DNA from: Mesaphorura yosii | Lineage: Eukaryota > Arthropoda > Collembola > Poduromorpha > Tullbergiidae | Assembly (NCBI GenBank): GCA_009869945.1 | Contig: WIXG01000132.1 | Span: forward strand, 123,983 to 187,982 | DNA length: 64,000 nt | Direction: 5' to 3' | Shown: in pieces, positions 53,862 to 64,000 of the stretch | Layout of the letters: each line of letters begins with the position of its first letter | How positions within the stretch are numbered: the stretch's first letter is position 1 | Position numbers and translations under genes: made by a program | The notes under the pieces: model-generated | Told to the model about the DNA's origin: nothing | The model's database searches: none | The model's input: only the letters and a program-made list of their open reading frames with translations

Positions 53862-55317
53862 CTAGTTTGATTCATTTTCCGAGTGATGCCCTGCCACTGC
53901 TGCATCTACCGTTGAAGTTTGATGACCGACACCGGCAAAGCAGTGGTCGACAATTTCAGGAAGCTCCTCCAACATGTCCTCTTCATCAACCTGCAAGAAT
54001 CCAAGACGTTGAAATTGCTAGCTTGGCTTACTGCTTTAGTAAGATACGATGATGGCCTTAACTCACCGAATTCATATCAGCTTCAATTGTGTATCTTTTG
54101 TAAGTCTTAAAAAGTTTCCGAAAGTTTTTGTTCTTAATCGTTTCAATTTCTCTCTTCAACAAAAGCAAATACTTGACCGATAGAGCCATGTACTTTGTGA
54201 ACTCGTGATCAGGAACTGGTCGAACCAACAATGGATTATTTGTCGTCGAATTAAATTTCGCATACTTGAAGTACCACTTCAGCCACACAATGTCAGAGTC
54301 GGGAGCATATTGCCCTAAATATTTCTTCAGCGCTGCATAGAGCGGCATCATTTTGGTCGGTCCTTCCATTTGTTCCTTTAGCGATTGCTGCTTTTTCCGA
54401 CTCAGAATATAATCCATAAGCTGTGAAAAAGTTGTCATACATCTCTTAGATAAGATAAGATAATCTCCGCATCTCAACGAAGACTTACTTGAGTGTCATA
54501 CGCGTTTTTGACGTCAATGTGATGTCTGTGAAACAAGAAGTCAGCTGCTGGCCTTAAATTATGAAATACTTTCAAAATAGATTTATTTTGAAAAATCGGG
54601 TCCTTCAATAGAGTCCAAACGGACACCTTATTGGATTCGAACCCCATCACATCGATGGGCACTATACTCTTTTCTGTAGATAAGATAATCCAAGCGACTT
54701 GACCAAATCTTCCAGCGCCCACACCATGAAAAGCAATCCCCATTTCTTTGATTTCAGTCTCCGCCATTATTTTAAGCTAGTATAGTGAGCCTTTGTTAGG
54801 GAGCGATATTGTTTGAAACCTTACACTAGGTTCTAACAACTAACAAGTTCAGAAAAGATGAAGTGACTTACGAATGTGGCTAAATCTTCTTGCGAGTTGA
54901 TCAAGATCGTCGGCAAATTAAATTCCGTTAAGTTTCTTTGTGCACTTTTCATTCGTTTGAGAATTTGAACTAGGATAACGAATCATTACGCCCACCAAAT
55001 CACACCATTGACACCATCATAAAAGAAAGAACAACTTGGCTGAACTTACCAGTATGAATTTCATAGTCATGGATCAGAACGGTATCTGCCAATGCTCGCC
55101 CAGTTTTCCTATTTTTTACATTGAGCATTTCGATTGTTCCACGCTCACGAGTTGCCATCGGGTTGGCTATAGCTGTGCCTTCAAAGACGCCGCCATTCTT
55201 GAGAGTAATTAAGAGTTGCGTGCCAGCACTGAAGTCGTATTCAGTTTTATGAAATAACGGTTTTGTCAGTTTTCCAGATCCAACTTCGAGGGACTTCACC
55301 GTAGATTTGGAATTCAT
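53862..55317 (-). CDS. EXD1: EXD1-like piRNA-pathway protein (Lsm-like domain plus degenerate 3'-5' exonuclease domain)
   Basis: Homologue of exonuclease 3'-5' domain-containing protein 1, which in mouse and silkworm acts with Tdrd12 in piRNA production as an RNA-binding, catalytically inactive factor. Five exons in transcription order: 55317-55050, 54969-54872, 54776-54489, 54420-54067 and 53990-53862; 378 aa, phases consistent. Residues 27-89 read as an Lsm/Sm-like fold (TQLLITLKNGGVFEG). The exonuclease-like domain spans about 109-300: GIAFHG (135-140) where active enzymes have Asp-x-Glu, HN (194-195) where they have HD, then YDTQ and LLVRPVPDHEFTKYMALS. Loss of these acidic residues predicts no nuclease activity. 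Exon 4 reads into a stop only 3 codons past a good donor (gtgagt); splicing to 53990 adds an acidic tail ending at TAG. Confidence 0.9.
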
Positions 55318-55332
55318 GTCTCAGATTATAAA

Positions 55333-55397
55333 CTAAAAGCTAAAATTTATTACACGCACGCCTGACAGTAAATTCATGGAAGATCAGGTAACTTACG
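55333..55397 (-). other. 5' UTR intron of EXD1 gene (predicted)
   Basis: A perfect gtaagt donor follows base 55397 on the minus strand, and two closely spaced TTTTAG acceptors end at 55340 and 55333, just before the ATG at 55317. This implies a non-coding first exon upstream of 55397. Confidence 0.5.
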
Positions 55398-58300
55398 TGA
55401 ATTTATTAATGCTGTCGCCGTTTGATCCAACAGTCTGCCAAGGATATTCAACTTCCTAAACCTTGAAATCGAAATTGCAGTTAATCAGCTCCAGGCAAAC
55501 TCAAAGCCAGTTCCTCGTTTCTTGGCCCACTTCTGGTCACAATCTATTTAGGATAAAACTTCCAGAGTTCAACAAGTCAACAAATAGTTTAACTATTATG
55601 AAAGCGACCACAACAAGTCACAATTCGTAACATAAGTTTGTCAAAGAATACGTATTTAAAATAAAAATCGAAAACAAGTAAAAGGCAAAAGTCGCTCGTT
55701 CGCATTCGCATCGCGGTATGAATCAAGTATAATAGCTGGCATGGCTAGGAATAATGGTACAGTCTCAAAGTGACTCGATTCCATTTAAACATTCAGAAAA
55801 TAGAACGTCACATCTAGAGAGAAGGATGTTCGTTTCATTGCACCGAGGAAGTGGAAGGCGGATACTAAGAAAACAAGTTAAGGGTCAATTAAAACACTGT
55901 TTGTGCTCAAATGGGATCGTAAATGACGTGTAAAAGAATTACGCAACATATAAAGCGACGACTCTTTGCTTCGCTTGGTTGGCGCGATTCCTTGATGTTG
56001 CTCCGACTGATTGTGGTCATTACCTGATACATCTGAGGAAAGTCAACAGGTGTATTTTGCCCTTATTTCATTGCAATAGCGTGAGATTTGACCGTGTCAC
56101 GCGTAAGGTTGGGGCTCATCAGAGGAGGCAGTCACATAGAAAAAATTTGACTACCCTCGACCACCAAACACTAAGCTCGTCGCCATGAGTCGGAATATTT
56201 TTCTTCAAAACATGAATGAAATCCTCCTAGATTTGTCAAAATCAATTCCTAGAAAAAAAGGGAAAGTCACGAACCGCATCGTTTCATCAAGTCATGTAAT
56301 TTTTGAAACTAATGTATGACTTTAAGCACGTAATGGTGCACCACGGCCACGTTCCTGGAAAAATGACGAGTTGCGTATTTAATGACAGATAACCAATATT
56401 ATTCGTTCAATCATGATGACATCATTATCTTAATCGAAAGCACCCAAAAACGTATGTCGTCATATTACTCGAAAACGGTGACAGTTACACAGAAGCCGAC
56501 TGCACAATCTTTTCGCCACCCTCCCCCATTCTGACATGTATACTTTATAAAGTATAAATTATAAAGACAATTGTTTCTTCGCTTTTCCTCAACTCGGTTA
56601 AAGGCGTGTATGACGTGCTACTGTTAAAGATTTACAATGTACTCGGGTTCTCACTATTTGTAATGAGCTATTATTAGGCTATTTCTTTTAGTAGCCGAGC
56701 CTACCGGCGAACGCGGGTTTGTGGGCGGTCGAGGATTCGGCGGAGAAAGATGGGTTGGCGGAATCTATGGAGGTAGATCGTGGCGATCGAAACACAACAA
56801 CTGCGATATTTTATATTTGTGCACAGTAGTGCTAAGTGTTTCTAAGTTTATTCACCGAATTTTCGGTGATTGGGCATCTAGTGAATTTTATTTTTGAAGT
56901 AAATAAAGCCACAACAGAAGAGGAACCGCACTGAAGCCGACTGAATAGAAGAGGATTTAAAACTGTGTACAACAACCAAAATGACTACAATGCGAAGGTA
57001 ATGAGGACTGAACTCGAGCTCAGTGCCTGTTTATCATATCTTTGACCGTGTCTTTCTACCGTCGATACTCTGAAGTTCCAGTCTTCACAGCTCGTGCACT
57101 TTCCGACAAGTGTCAATACTTTGAAAGCGTTGCCATCATATATGAGCTCACACGGGCAGAGGGCTCAACCACCAGTCTGGAATGCTGTTCATTCCGACTT
57201 TTCCGACTCTGCTGCAGGTACACGTACAAAATTCAAAGGAGTCGCCGCTCTTCTACGGACGTATTTATCAGGCCACGTTATTGAAGTTTCGAAACTCTTG
57301 CGTACGATATAAAAAGATATCAATTTCTGTTTGCCAAAATTTGTTTTGTTGTAGGAGTTTGCTATTAAATATTTACCTTGTGTGGGAGTAGCAAGCACAA
57401 AAATGAGCGTCAGGCTCGCACTCGTTACAAAGTAAGAGACACGACTGCAGAAGTAGGTCATGAACTTGAACCTTTTCTGTCTGGGGAAGACTTTTATGGT
57501 GTTTTAAAATTGAAATTCGGATTCGATGCAAATAAATATCGGCAGACGATGAAAAATGAGGACATATGAGTACACGTTAAAATAAATATATGTTTATTAC
57601 TTTTGTTTTCACATCTGTAAACATAAACCACGAGTAGAGTTATTTCTTCAATAACACAGACATAATGCTCATATTCTAATCGTAATCGGTAGGACACATA
57701 AGAATTCAGGTGGAAAGTTTGCAAGAAGAAAGAGAGACTACATACACCAAGTACAGGAGAGAAAGTAGTTAAAGTAGTTTAGTTTACAAGTAGATTGGCA
57801 AAAACGTATTGGCATTAGATTGTGGATCCGATCACATTGATAGAAATTATGTTACACGTATTATCACACATTGCAGTACTTTTAACTAGAGCCTGCACAA
57901 TAAAGCTTGATTACAAGTTCACCAGGACGGGACCTTCGTCCTATCTTACTCGCTATATTGGTTACAAGCGTTGGTATTTCGATTTGGCATACAATTTGAC
58001 AAGTACTTGTATTAATGCGAATGGAACGACTAAAAATTTGTATTCTCCATTTCCCTAATGGTACTAATGGTGCTTATTATCACCATGTTTTAATTTCATC
58101 GACCAATTTTTACCTTGGCCTTTTCTTGTGTTAAAAAGAAACATTGCCTATCTCTACTACTGTAAATAAATAAGACAAACTAAAAAAGCTGATGCAGCAC
58201 CTAGAATATTTAAAATTTACGACCTAACAAATAACAGTAACAAGACTGGAAACCAAACCCTGCTTAACCTCCTAAATCAAAAGTTACTTGAAGCGCGAAT

Positions 58301-60725
58301 TGATTCCACGGTTTGTAACGCCTTTGTTTAAACTAAGTTCGGCATTGTGTTATTCTAGGAAATTTGTTAGCAACGTCCTACTCTTATCACGTTCAGACCT
58401 CGTGTGGCATGACACAACAGATAAACACAATTGCCAGCACACACGTGTAAGAAATTAGAAGCTACGTGACTGTCCAAACGACTTTGATACATATACATCA
58501 CAAATTCGTCGCCTTATTTAGTGACATGCAGGGGCAAAACTTTCGCAGCATTGATTATGAGAGCAATTAAGGGTAATTAACTCGCGACTACCTTTGTATT
58601 ACGTTGCATAGACAAATCATATGTAAAGGTTCCATTATTTTGTGTGAATACGGACAAGAGCAATAATTCGGTTAACATCGATTTTCTTTTTAATTTAACA
58701 TTACACTGACAATGAGAGTTAAGTTTATGTATATTGATCCATCTCATTAAAATTTCGTCCCGACTAGCAGCTACAAGAACGACGAGTCGATACGAGTAAG
58801 AATTCTCAAGTTTCGATTCGAGTAGGAGTTACAGTGAGAAAGAAGGAAATTTGTACCTTTACATGTACGGTAAAATGCAAGTAACAGTACACAGCTACGT
58901 CGGGTTCCGCAAAATACAATTTCTGATGCATAATGACAGGAATCATTAATAGCGTTAGTTATCAGTTATACTTTAGGTACTCATTTCTATCGGTTTTCTA
59001 AATCTGACTTCTGAGTTTCTTCTATAATATTATTGCCTTTCCTTCTATTTCATCCTCCTTCACGTTCATATTTATCGTCTCAGGTATCACTCTTGGATCA
59101 ATGCGCATTGATCTTTGGATCTTGAATTTATTAATAGAATTTATATGGAGTATCAGAGAGCCCTAAAGACAATGACAACAGGTCAATTTTCTGCATAGCT
59201 TGCAATGTTTACATGAAAGAAAGTTTCCACCTCCACAATTAGAAAAAGCACGGATGCCAGTTTTTAACGATGCCAGATCAAAGTATTACCGTGCTGAGAT
59301 GCTGATTTTGAGATTCGTGTTTGGACAGCTTCACATTAATGTGAAGGCTTGATTCGACGGGACACTCCTCGCGTCATCAAATTTGTGTTCATGAGTGAAG
59401 CAGCGACCGTCGTAGCTCCCATTGTTGCCTCACCCACACTTGACTGACTCATGACAGGGTATGACGTGGTTCGCTTCGCGGACCTGGAATACAAATTTAA
59501 CGAATCGTACTCAACATTTTGTGTAACTAGTGCTCATTGGCTATTGCTGGCTAATGAAGCCTTAATGAAAGTCGTTCCAGCCTTCGCGATGATGCGAAAA
59601 ATGTATCAACGTTTTAATCAAGTTTCAGCTGTCAACCCTCAACGGTGCACATGACACCGCTTCAGCAACTCCAATCTTTTCTAATTACATTTCCATCACG
59701 TCTCCACTGAGAGAATAAAGTCAAAGTCCCGTATAAAACTTAATTTGTAATTTCTTCTAGAATGGAAAGCAATAACTAATTGAAAGTTGAGTGGAAGGAA
59801 TATAGCGTCGACTTTGTACAAGGTAATGTTTGTTTACGCCGAGCAATTGAATAGAAAAATCTGAGCAAATTAAAACTTCAAAGGTGGAGCACTGAGTTGT
59901 GAGTTCGACCAGCGCCGACAGAACTTTGACTATGAAGCTGTACTAGTGAGGCAATAAATTAGGAACTCTCCTCTTGACGACGTGAAATGAACATTTCAAG
60001 GTTCGTCTCCAGGAAATCTTGGCGAGATGAAAGTTAAGGTGAATGATCATTGAAAAGACGCGTGCAAACTAAATCAAGCTGAAACGAACGATGCGACAGG
60101 CAACGTCTTGCAGTCGATATTATAAGTGAAGCAGTCTAGCTTTTGTACCTTTTCTCGTTAAGTGGTACGTGCGAGATTAAAGTAACTACCATACCGGAAG
60201 GCAATCAGCGCCAGTTCACAAGTTGAGGTAAACTCAATCCCAAAATAATGACAAAAATGAGCTTAGAGACAGATAGCCTTGAGCATTTGATTCGTGTATG
60301 AGATTCTAACACGTGAAAACCGTCAGGTCCTTTGTGAAATCCCACGCAATGAAGTTAAAATAAAACTCTTTCGTTAATTTTTATTGCAAATCAATTCTGT
60401 TCAAGAGTTTAGGGTTGTGAAATTCATTTCTCAGTTTAAATTGCCACTCCTCTTTATTTGCATGCACCGTTAGTATTTAGGTCAGATACACTTGAGCAAC
60501 AGGTGTCTGGAAAATTGACACAAACAACGATTTTGTAAATTCTTTCAACCTGACACTCGCGAGGTTTCAATATAACATTCGAGAACATTCCATATGAGTG
60601 AATGGGTGAGACATGCAGCTGCGGTCGTATGGTGAATGGAAAAATACAAGTGCCAAGAAAGCAATTTGATATGAAAGCCGCTAAGCGAAGCAACGACGCA
60701 AATTTTTCTGTTGACTAGTAATGTT
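55398..60725. other. Region between EXD1 5' end (-) and rdgB 3' end (-)
   Basis: Contains the EXD1 promoter at its left edge. Two weak plus-strand gene candidates occur: a Gly/Arg-rich frame at 56666-56896 followed by AATAAA at 56902, and a two-exon candidate at 57024-57217 plus 57392-57569 followed by AATAAA at 57581. Neither could be tied to a family. From 57600 to about 60400 nothing was recognised. Confidence 0.5.
60453..60458 (-). terminator. Polyadenylation signal AATAAA, rdgB gene
   Basis: Minus-strand hexamer about 270 bases after the rdgB stop codon. Confidence 0.45.
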
Positions 60726-62876
60726 TTACCTCCTCCGTCTCATGGACATTGGTTGCCCGGGTAGACCAAAGAATGTCCTCGGAATCACCATCCTCGCATT
60801 ACCCTGTGCCGGCCGAGAGCCGCCATGAGCCGTGAGAGAGTCCAAATGAGCAGAGTATCCGTCCGACAGTACGGTGGCTAATGAGTGCTGCTTCTTGGAT
60901 ACCTTTCCAATTATGTAAATGCGTTCTGGCAGGACTCCGACACTAGTGTAGACGCTGATGTCTTTGCTGCTGCCGTATGCTGCATGGATCACTAACTTGT
61001 GCTCCTAAGACGAATGAAAGAAATAAACTATTCTTAGCCGCAATCAATACCAACTCGTTAATGTTCTGGATTTGGAAACTTCATGAACAAATCTTTCAAT
61101 ATTAGCGTTCTAAAAATACAGGGCGGAAAATAATGAGGTAAAATAGAAACGCGAGGTTCGTGGGGAACCATGTCAGTATCAATTACAGCCACTAAGCATT
61201 ATGGAATCGTTGTAGAGTTTAAAATTGACAACTGGACAGTTCCCGTTTTTATCTGAGGAAGAAATATGAGATTTACGATTTGTGTGGACTCAATCATACA
61301 GAGCGGTTTTCTTCTACTCTAAAAAACGCTGATTCCTACTTCTTAATGTGTTCATCTTCTGTTAGAGGTCGAGTCAGCATTGTATGTAAGATAAACACAA
61401 ACGTTGGTTAAAATTATGGAAAATCATAAAAAGTGACAATTCGCCCTGAATTATGTCTTACATGCGACTGTATTACACGCGAGCAATTTTTCAGAGACAA
61501 AACAGAACACGTTTTTAAGTTGCATAAACATGTTGGTCGTATGTTGACAATAGAGCCTCGAGAAACAAAACAAAGAGTAAGTATTGACAACTTCGAATCG
61601 CAGTTTATGAAATGAGTGTATGACTAATAGATATTTTTTCGTGAAAAGGAACGCAAACGGGTACCCACCTGCACCAAATTCTTCAAGTAGTCAGCCTTGT
61701 GACCCAAAAAGTCGGTTGAAAGACCATCGGCAAACGATACTAAACCGTGCGGAAAGTTATGCTGAGCCAGCCACGAGACAACCTTGTGCTGCTGCATGTC
61801 TGGACGTCCAGTCACGTATATGATCAAATATCCCAGTTCCTGCCAATGTCTGGAATGTGTGAATGAACGAATTAAATCAAAATATATGTATTTTACCTTG
61901 ACGGGGACGAATTTTTAGGAAGAACATCTCACCTGACAACATCAACGGCGCCGGCACGGACTCTTGGGTCCCTGCCCGTGACAGACATGCTGGCAGTAAA
62001 GGAACCGTCAATGCTGAATACGATACATTCAGTCTTTGGAGGGACAATGGTCAGGTAGAAATCAGCACAGGTGTGATCCCCGCTGCAATGCATAGCGTTA
62101 TGTTAAAATTATCCTAAAAAATTGATTCTCGCATTGCATTGAAGAAAGCCGCATTATAACTTGCACTGACCGAACAACCATTTTGATTGGATAAATGCCG
62201 TATCCCAATGACTTCTCCGGCGGAAGCGTATGCGTGACACGGCCATTTTTATCAGTAATCTCAGAGGCTACCTGAATCCATTCACCCATCGGTGGGTCTT
62301 TCATTATGTAAATGTCAACCTTCTCGCCAGTTAATGTAACCATGTCTAGCGGCCCATACATGAATCTCGCCTTCAGAACCTGAGGCAAACCTTCTTTAAC
62401 GATGATGTCATTAGCACGGTGATTGGCTGCGACGTTCTATTAAATTAGTTGATTACTCTCATTATCATCGTATTATGAACGGAAATTTGAATAAAAATGT
62501 GTACATGGATTAATCATTTTTTATTACCTTCAATTTTACGGATGTCCGTTTCTTTTGCCACTTTTCTCTAGGTTCATTTGGAGTAAATACTCGTATTTCT
62601 TTGTCTTCTTGATTCAGTAAAGAATTGGAATCTTGGAGTCCAATCTACAGATGCAAGCATTGATCATTGTATGATCATCATTGGGATCAGAAGCGGGAGA
62701 GAAATCTCCGACAGATTCCGGCGTTACCTGTCTCAGGATGAACGCGATTGCATCAGTTGATTCCCAATAGCTTGCGTGAAACAGATGAGGTAAAGAGTTG
62801 GTAGGAAAATTGGCCAGCGCTTCTGGACAGTAGAGTGCGAAATCTATTCTTTTGTTCCCCCACCATTTCTGAGTTA
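60726..62876 (-). CDS. rdgB: rdgB/PITPNM membrane-associated phosphatidylinositol transfer protein, C-terminal part; 5' end outside window
   Basis: rdgB/Nir proteins exchange phosphatidylinositol and phosphatidic acid at ER-plasma membrane contacts during phospholipase C signalling. Six exons in order: 62876-62728, 62644-62528, 62436-62171, 62082-61933, 61849-61669 and 61004-60726; 379 codons plus stop. The first is the end of the DDHD domain ([35 protein letters not shown]). The LNS2 domain follows: [27 protein letters not shown], then [43 protein letters not shown] and DGYSAHL. LNS2 binds phosphatidic acid in the family. The protein ends in a run of four Arg soon after FGLPGQ; a weak donor (gtaaaa) overlaps this stop, so a further exon is possible. 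The exon upstream of 62876 (entered in phase 1) was not found before the window end. Confidence 0.93.
61005..61668 (-). other. Intron of rdgB between LNS2 exons
   Basis: Donor gtgggt at 61668, acceptor gtcttag at 61005. Nothing else recognised inside it. Confidence 0.75.
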
Positions 62877-63650
62877 CTGTAAACAATAAGTTGGGTCATT
62901 GATCATGTCATCGTGTTATCTTAGAAATACTGAACCATGAACCATGAAATCTAAACAGAGAATTGCCAAATCACAGATTGTCTTTTCAAATGAACTGGAG
63001 AAAACTGTCATACACATGGATCAAAATTATGGAACATGACATGACTTCAACAGGTAATCTCGAAATGTTCATTGTTTACATCAAAGTTTGAAAGACAAAG
63101 GGATATTGACTCAAAGATCGGCTTTGGAATCACATTAAAGCGACAGAAGCACTATACTTTCAAGGTTCGATGAATCACAATTTCATAAGCGTGCTTTCAG
63201 TTCGTGTCGTTGTGATTGCCAATGCCAACGTTTTCCGACGATTCTGGGGGGCCTCTGCTCAGCTTATCAAGAAATACGAGTCTACGAGCATTGCAATGGA
63301 TCCAATTGCAAAAGTACAAAGTCTAGGACTCAATGATTGGCTGTTCAAAATCACAGCAGCCACCGTCTATGCTAAAGCATTAGATTCATAACGCTTTCTG
63401 CCCTCAACCCTTTCATTGCAACAACGCAATGGATGACAATGCTCAATGCGTGCATCATTCTTCACGCCTAAGCTTTAGCCTACTGGACATGCTACACAGT
63501 TCATAGTTCATTTCGCGTGTACTGGGCAACACCGTCCGCACAGGTACTTACAGTATGTAAAATAATTCTTCATACCCCACTAGCCCCGGTCACATTTTTA
63601 TCCATAACGTCGGTTCCAGTTGCCGAAGTTGAACCAAAATTGGCAGAGGT
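62877..63650. other. Upstream intron sequence of rdgB, with a plus-strand open frame
   Basis: Expected to be intron on the minus strand. A plus-strand open frame (63170-63391, ending TAA) is antisense to it; its product is unrecognised. Bases 63560-63650 probably belong to the outer arm of the inverted-repeat element. Confidence 0.45.
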
Positions 63651-64000
63651 GTAAAGCGGAGTCTGGGGAAGCTTATGCCACCCTTGGTTGGGTAGCTCGG
63701 TGCTTATCACTGAAAACACTGAAAAATGACTAATTTGGGACTTTCTCAGCTCATTCGGTTGTACGGTGGCGACCGGTGATCGACGAATTGTTCAAACCTC
63801 TTACGTTATGTGTTAGTCATTCATTGTCGCTCAACACACATGGCGCTTGCTCGCCTGTACATGATGGGTATAAAGAATTTTGGGGGGTACCCAGATTCCC
63901 AAAAATTTCTTCATACCCCACAAATTTTGATATAGTATTTTCCCCAAGCACCGAGCTACCCAACCAAGGGTGGCATAAGCTTCCCCAGACTCCGCTTTAC
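63651..64000. mobile_element. MITE-like inverted-repeat element, cut by window end
   Basis: Bases 63651-63705 and 63946-64000 are exact reverse complements over 55 bases (outer GTAAAGCGGAGTCTGG, inner TAGCTCGGTGCTT). Inside lies a second, imperfect inverted repeat: GGGTATAAAGAATTTTGGG at 63866-63884 against 63898-63918. The 15-base word TTCTTCATACCCCAC occurs at 63566-63580 and again at 63907-63921, so the true left end probably lies near 63560 and the element should continue past 64000. No transposase frame is present in the visible part. Non-autonomous DNA transposon is the likely class. Confidence 0.75.

Noticed and set aside
57189-57461. Minus-strand frame with a hydrophobic, signal-peptide-like start
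   Set aside because: Overlaps a slightly better plus-strand candidate, and the hydrophobic stretch is explained by AT-rich codons; no homology seen.

Overview
This window is from a eukaryotic nuclear genome, most probably an arthropod. The genes are split by GT-AG introns of about 50 bases to over 13 kb. The recognisable families are animal ones: Crk, TP53I13/DUF3105, a rhodopsin-class GPCR, EXD1 and rdgB/PITPNM. A springtail or other non-model hexapod would fit, but the sequence alone does not settle the lineage. No bacterial genes, rRNA, tRNA or CRISPR array were recognised. Gene models were built by hand from reading frames, splice phases and remembered family motifs. No database search was possible.

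Layout, left to right. (1) 1-3510, plus strand: the 3' end of a canonical Crk adaptor, followed head-to-tail by a complete second Crk-like gene that keeps the SH2 domain and the C-terminal-type SH3 but lacks the N-terminal SH3. (2) 4292-5953, plus: a four-exon F-box protein. (3) 7076-15824, minus: a seven-exon TP53I13-like secreted DUF3105 protein, tail-to-tail with the F-box gene. (4) 15825-24588: a divergent intergenic region of about 8.8 kb. (5) 24589-47857, plus: a three-exon orphan class A GPCR with introns of 13.4 and 7.2 kb and a C-terminal tail of about 490 residues. (6) 47858-53861: apparently gene-free. (7) 53862-55317, minus: a five-exon EXD1 homologue (Lsm-like domain plus a degenerate 3'-5' exonuclease fold), a piRNA-pathway factor. 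(8) 55318-60725: mostly unassigned, with two weak small-gene candidates. (9) 60726-62876 and beyond the right edge, minus: the 3' part of an rdgB/PITPNM phosphatidylinositol-transfer protein (end of DDHD, then LNS2). (10) The right edge carries an inverted-repeat (MITE-like) element whose 55-base arms match exactly. It lies in or beside the upstream part of the rdgB gene and is cut by the window end.

The genes do not form a pathway. Crk and its paralogue work in tyrosine-kinase signalling, the F-box protein in ubiquitin ligation, EXD1 in transposon silencing, and rdgB in phosphoinositide transfer. The points most worth a second look are the SH2-cSH3-only Crk paralogue abutting Crk, the EXD1 homologue with lost catalytic residues and a last exon hidden behind an intronic stop, the secreted TP53I13-like protein, the GPCR with Asn in place of the TM2 Asp, and the inverted-repeat element at the right end.
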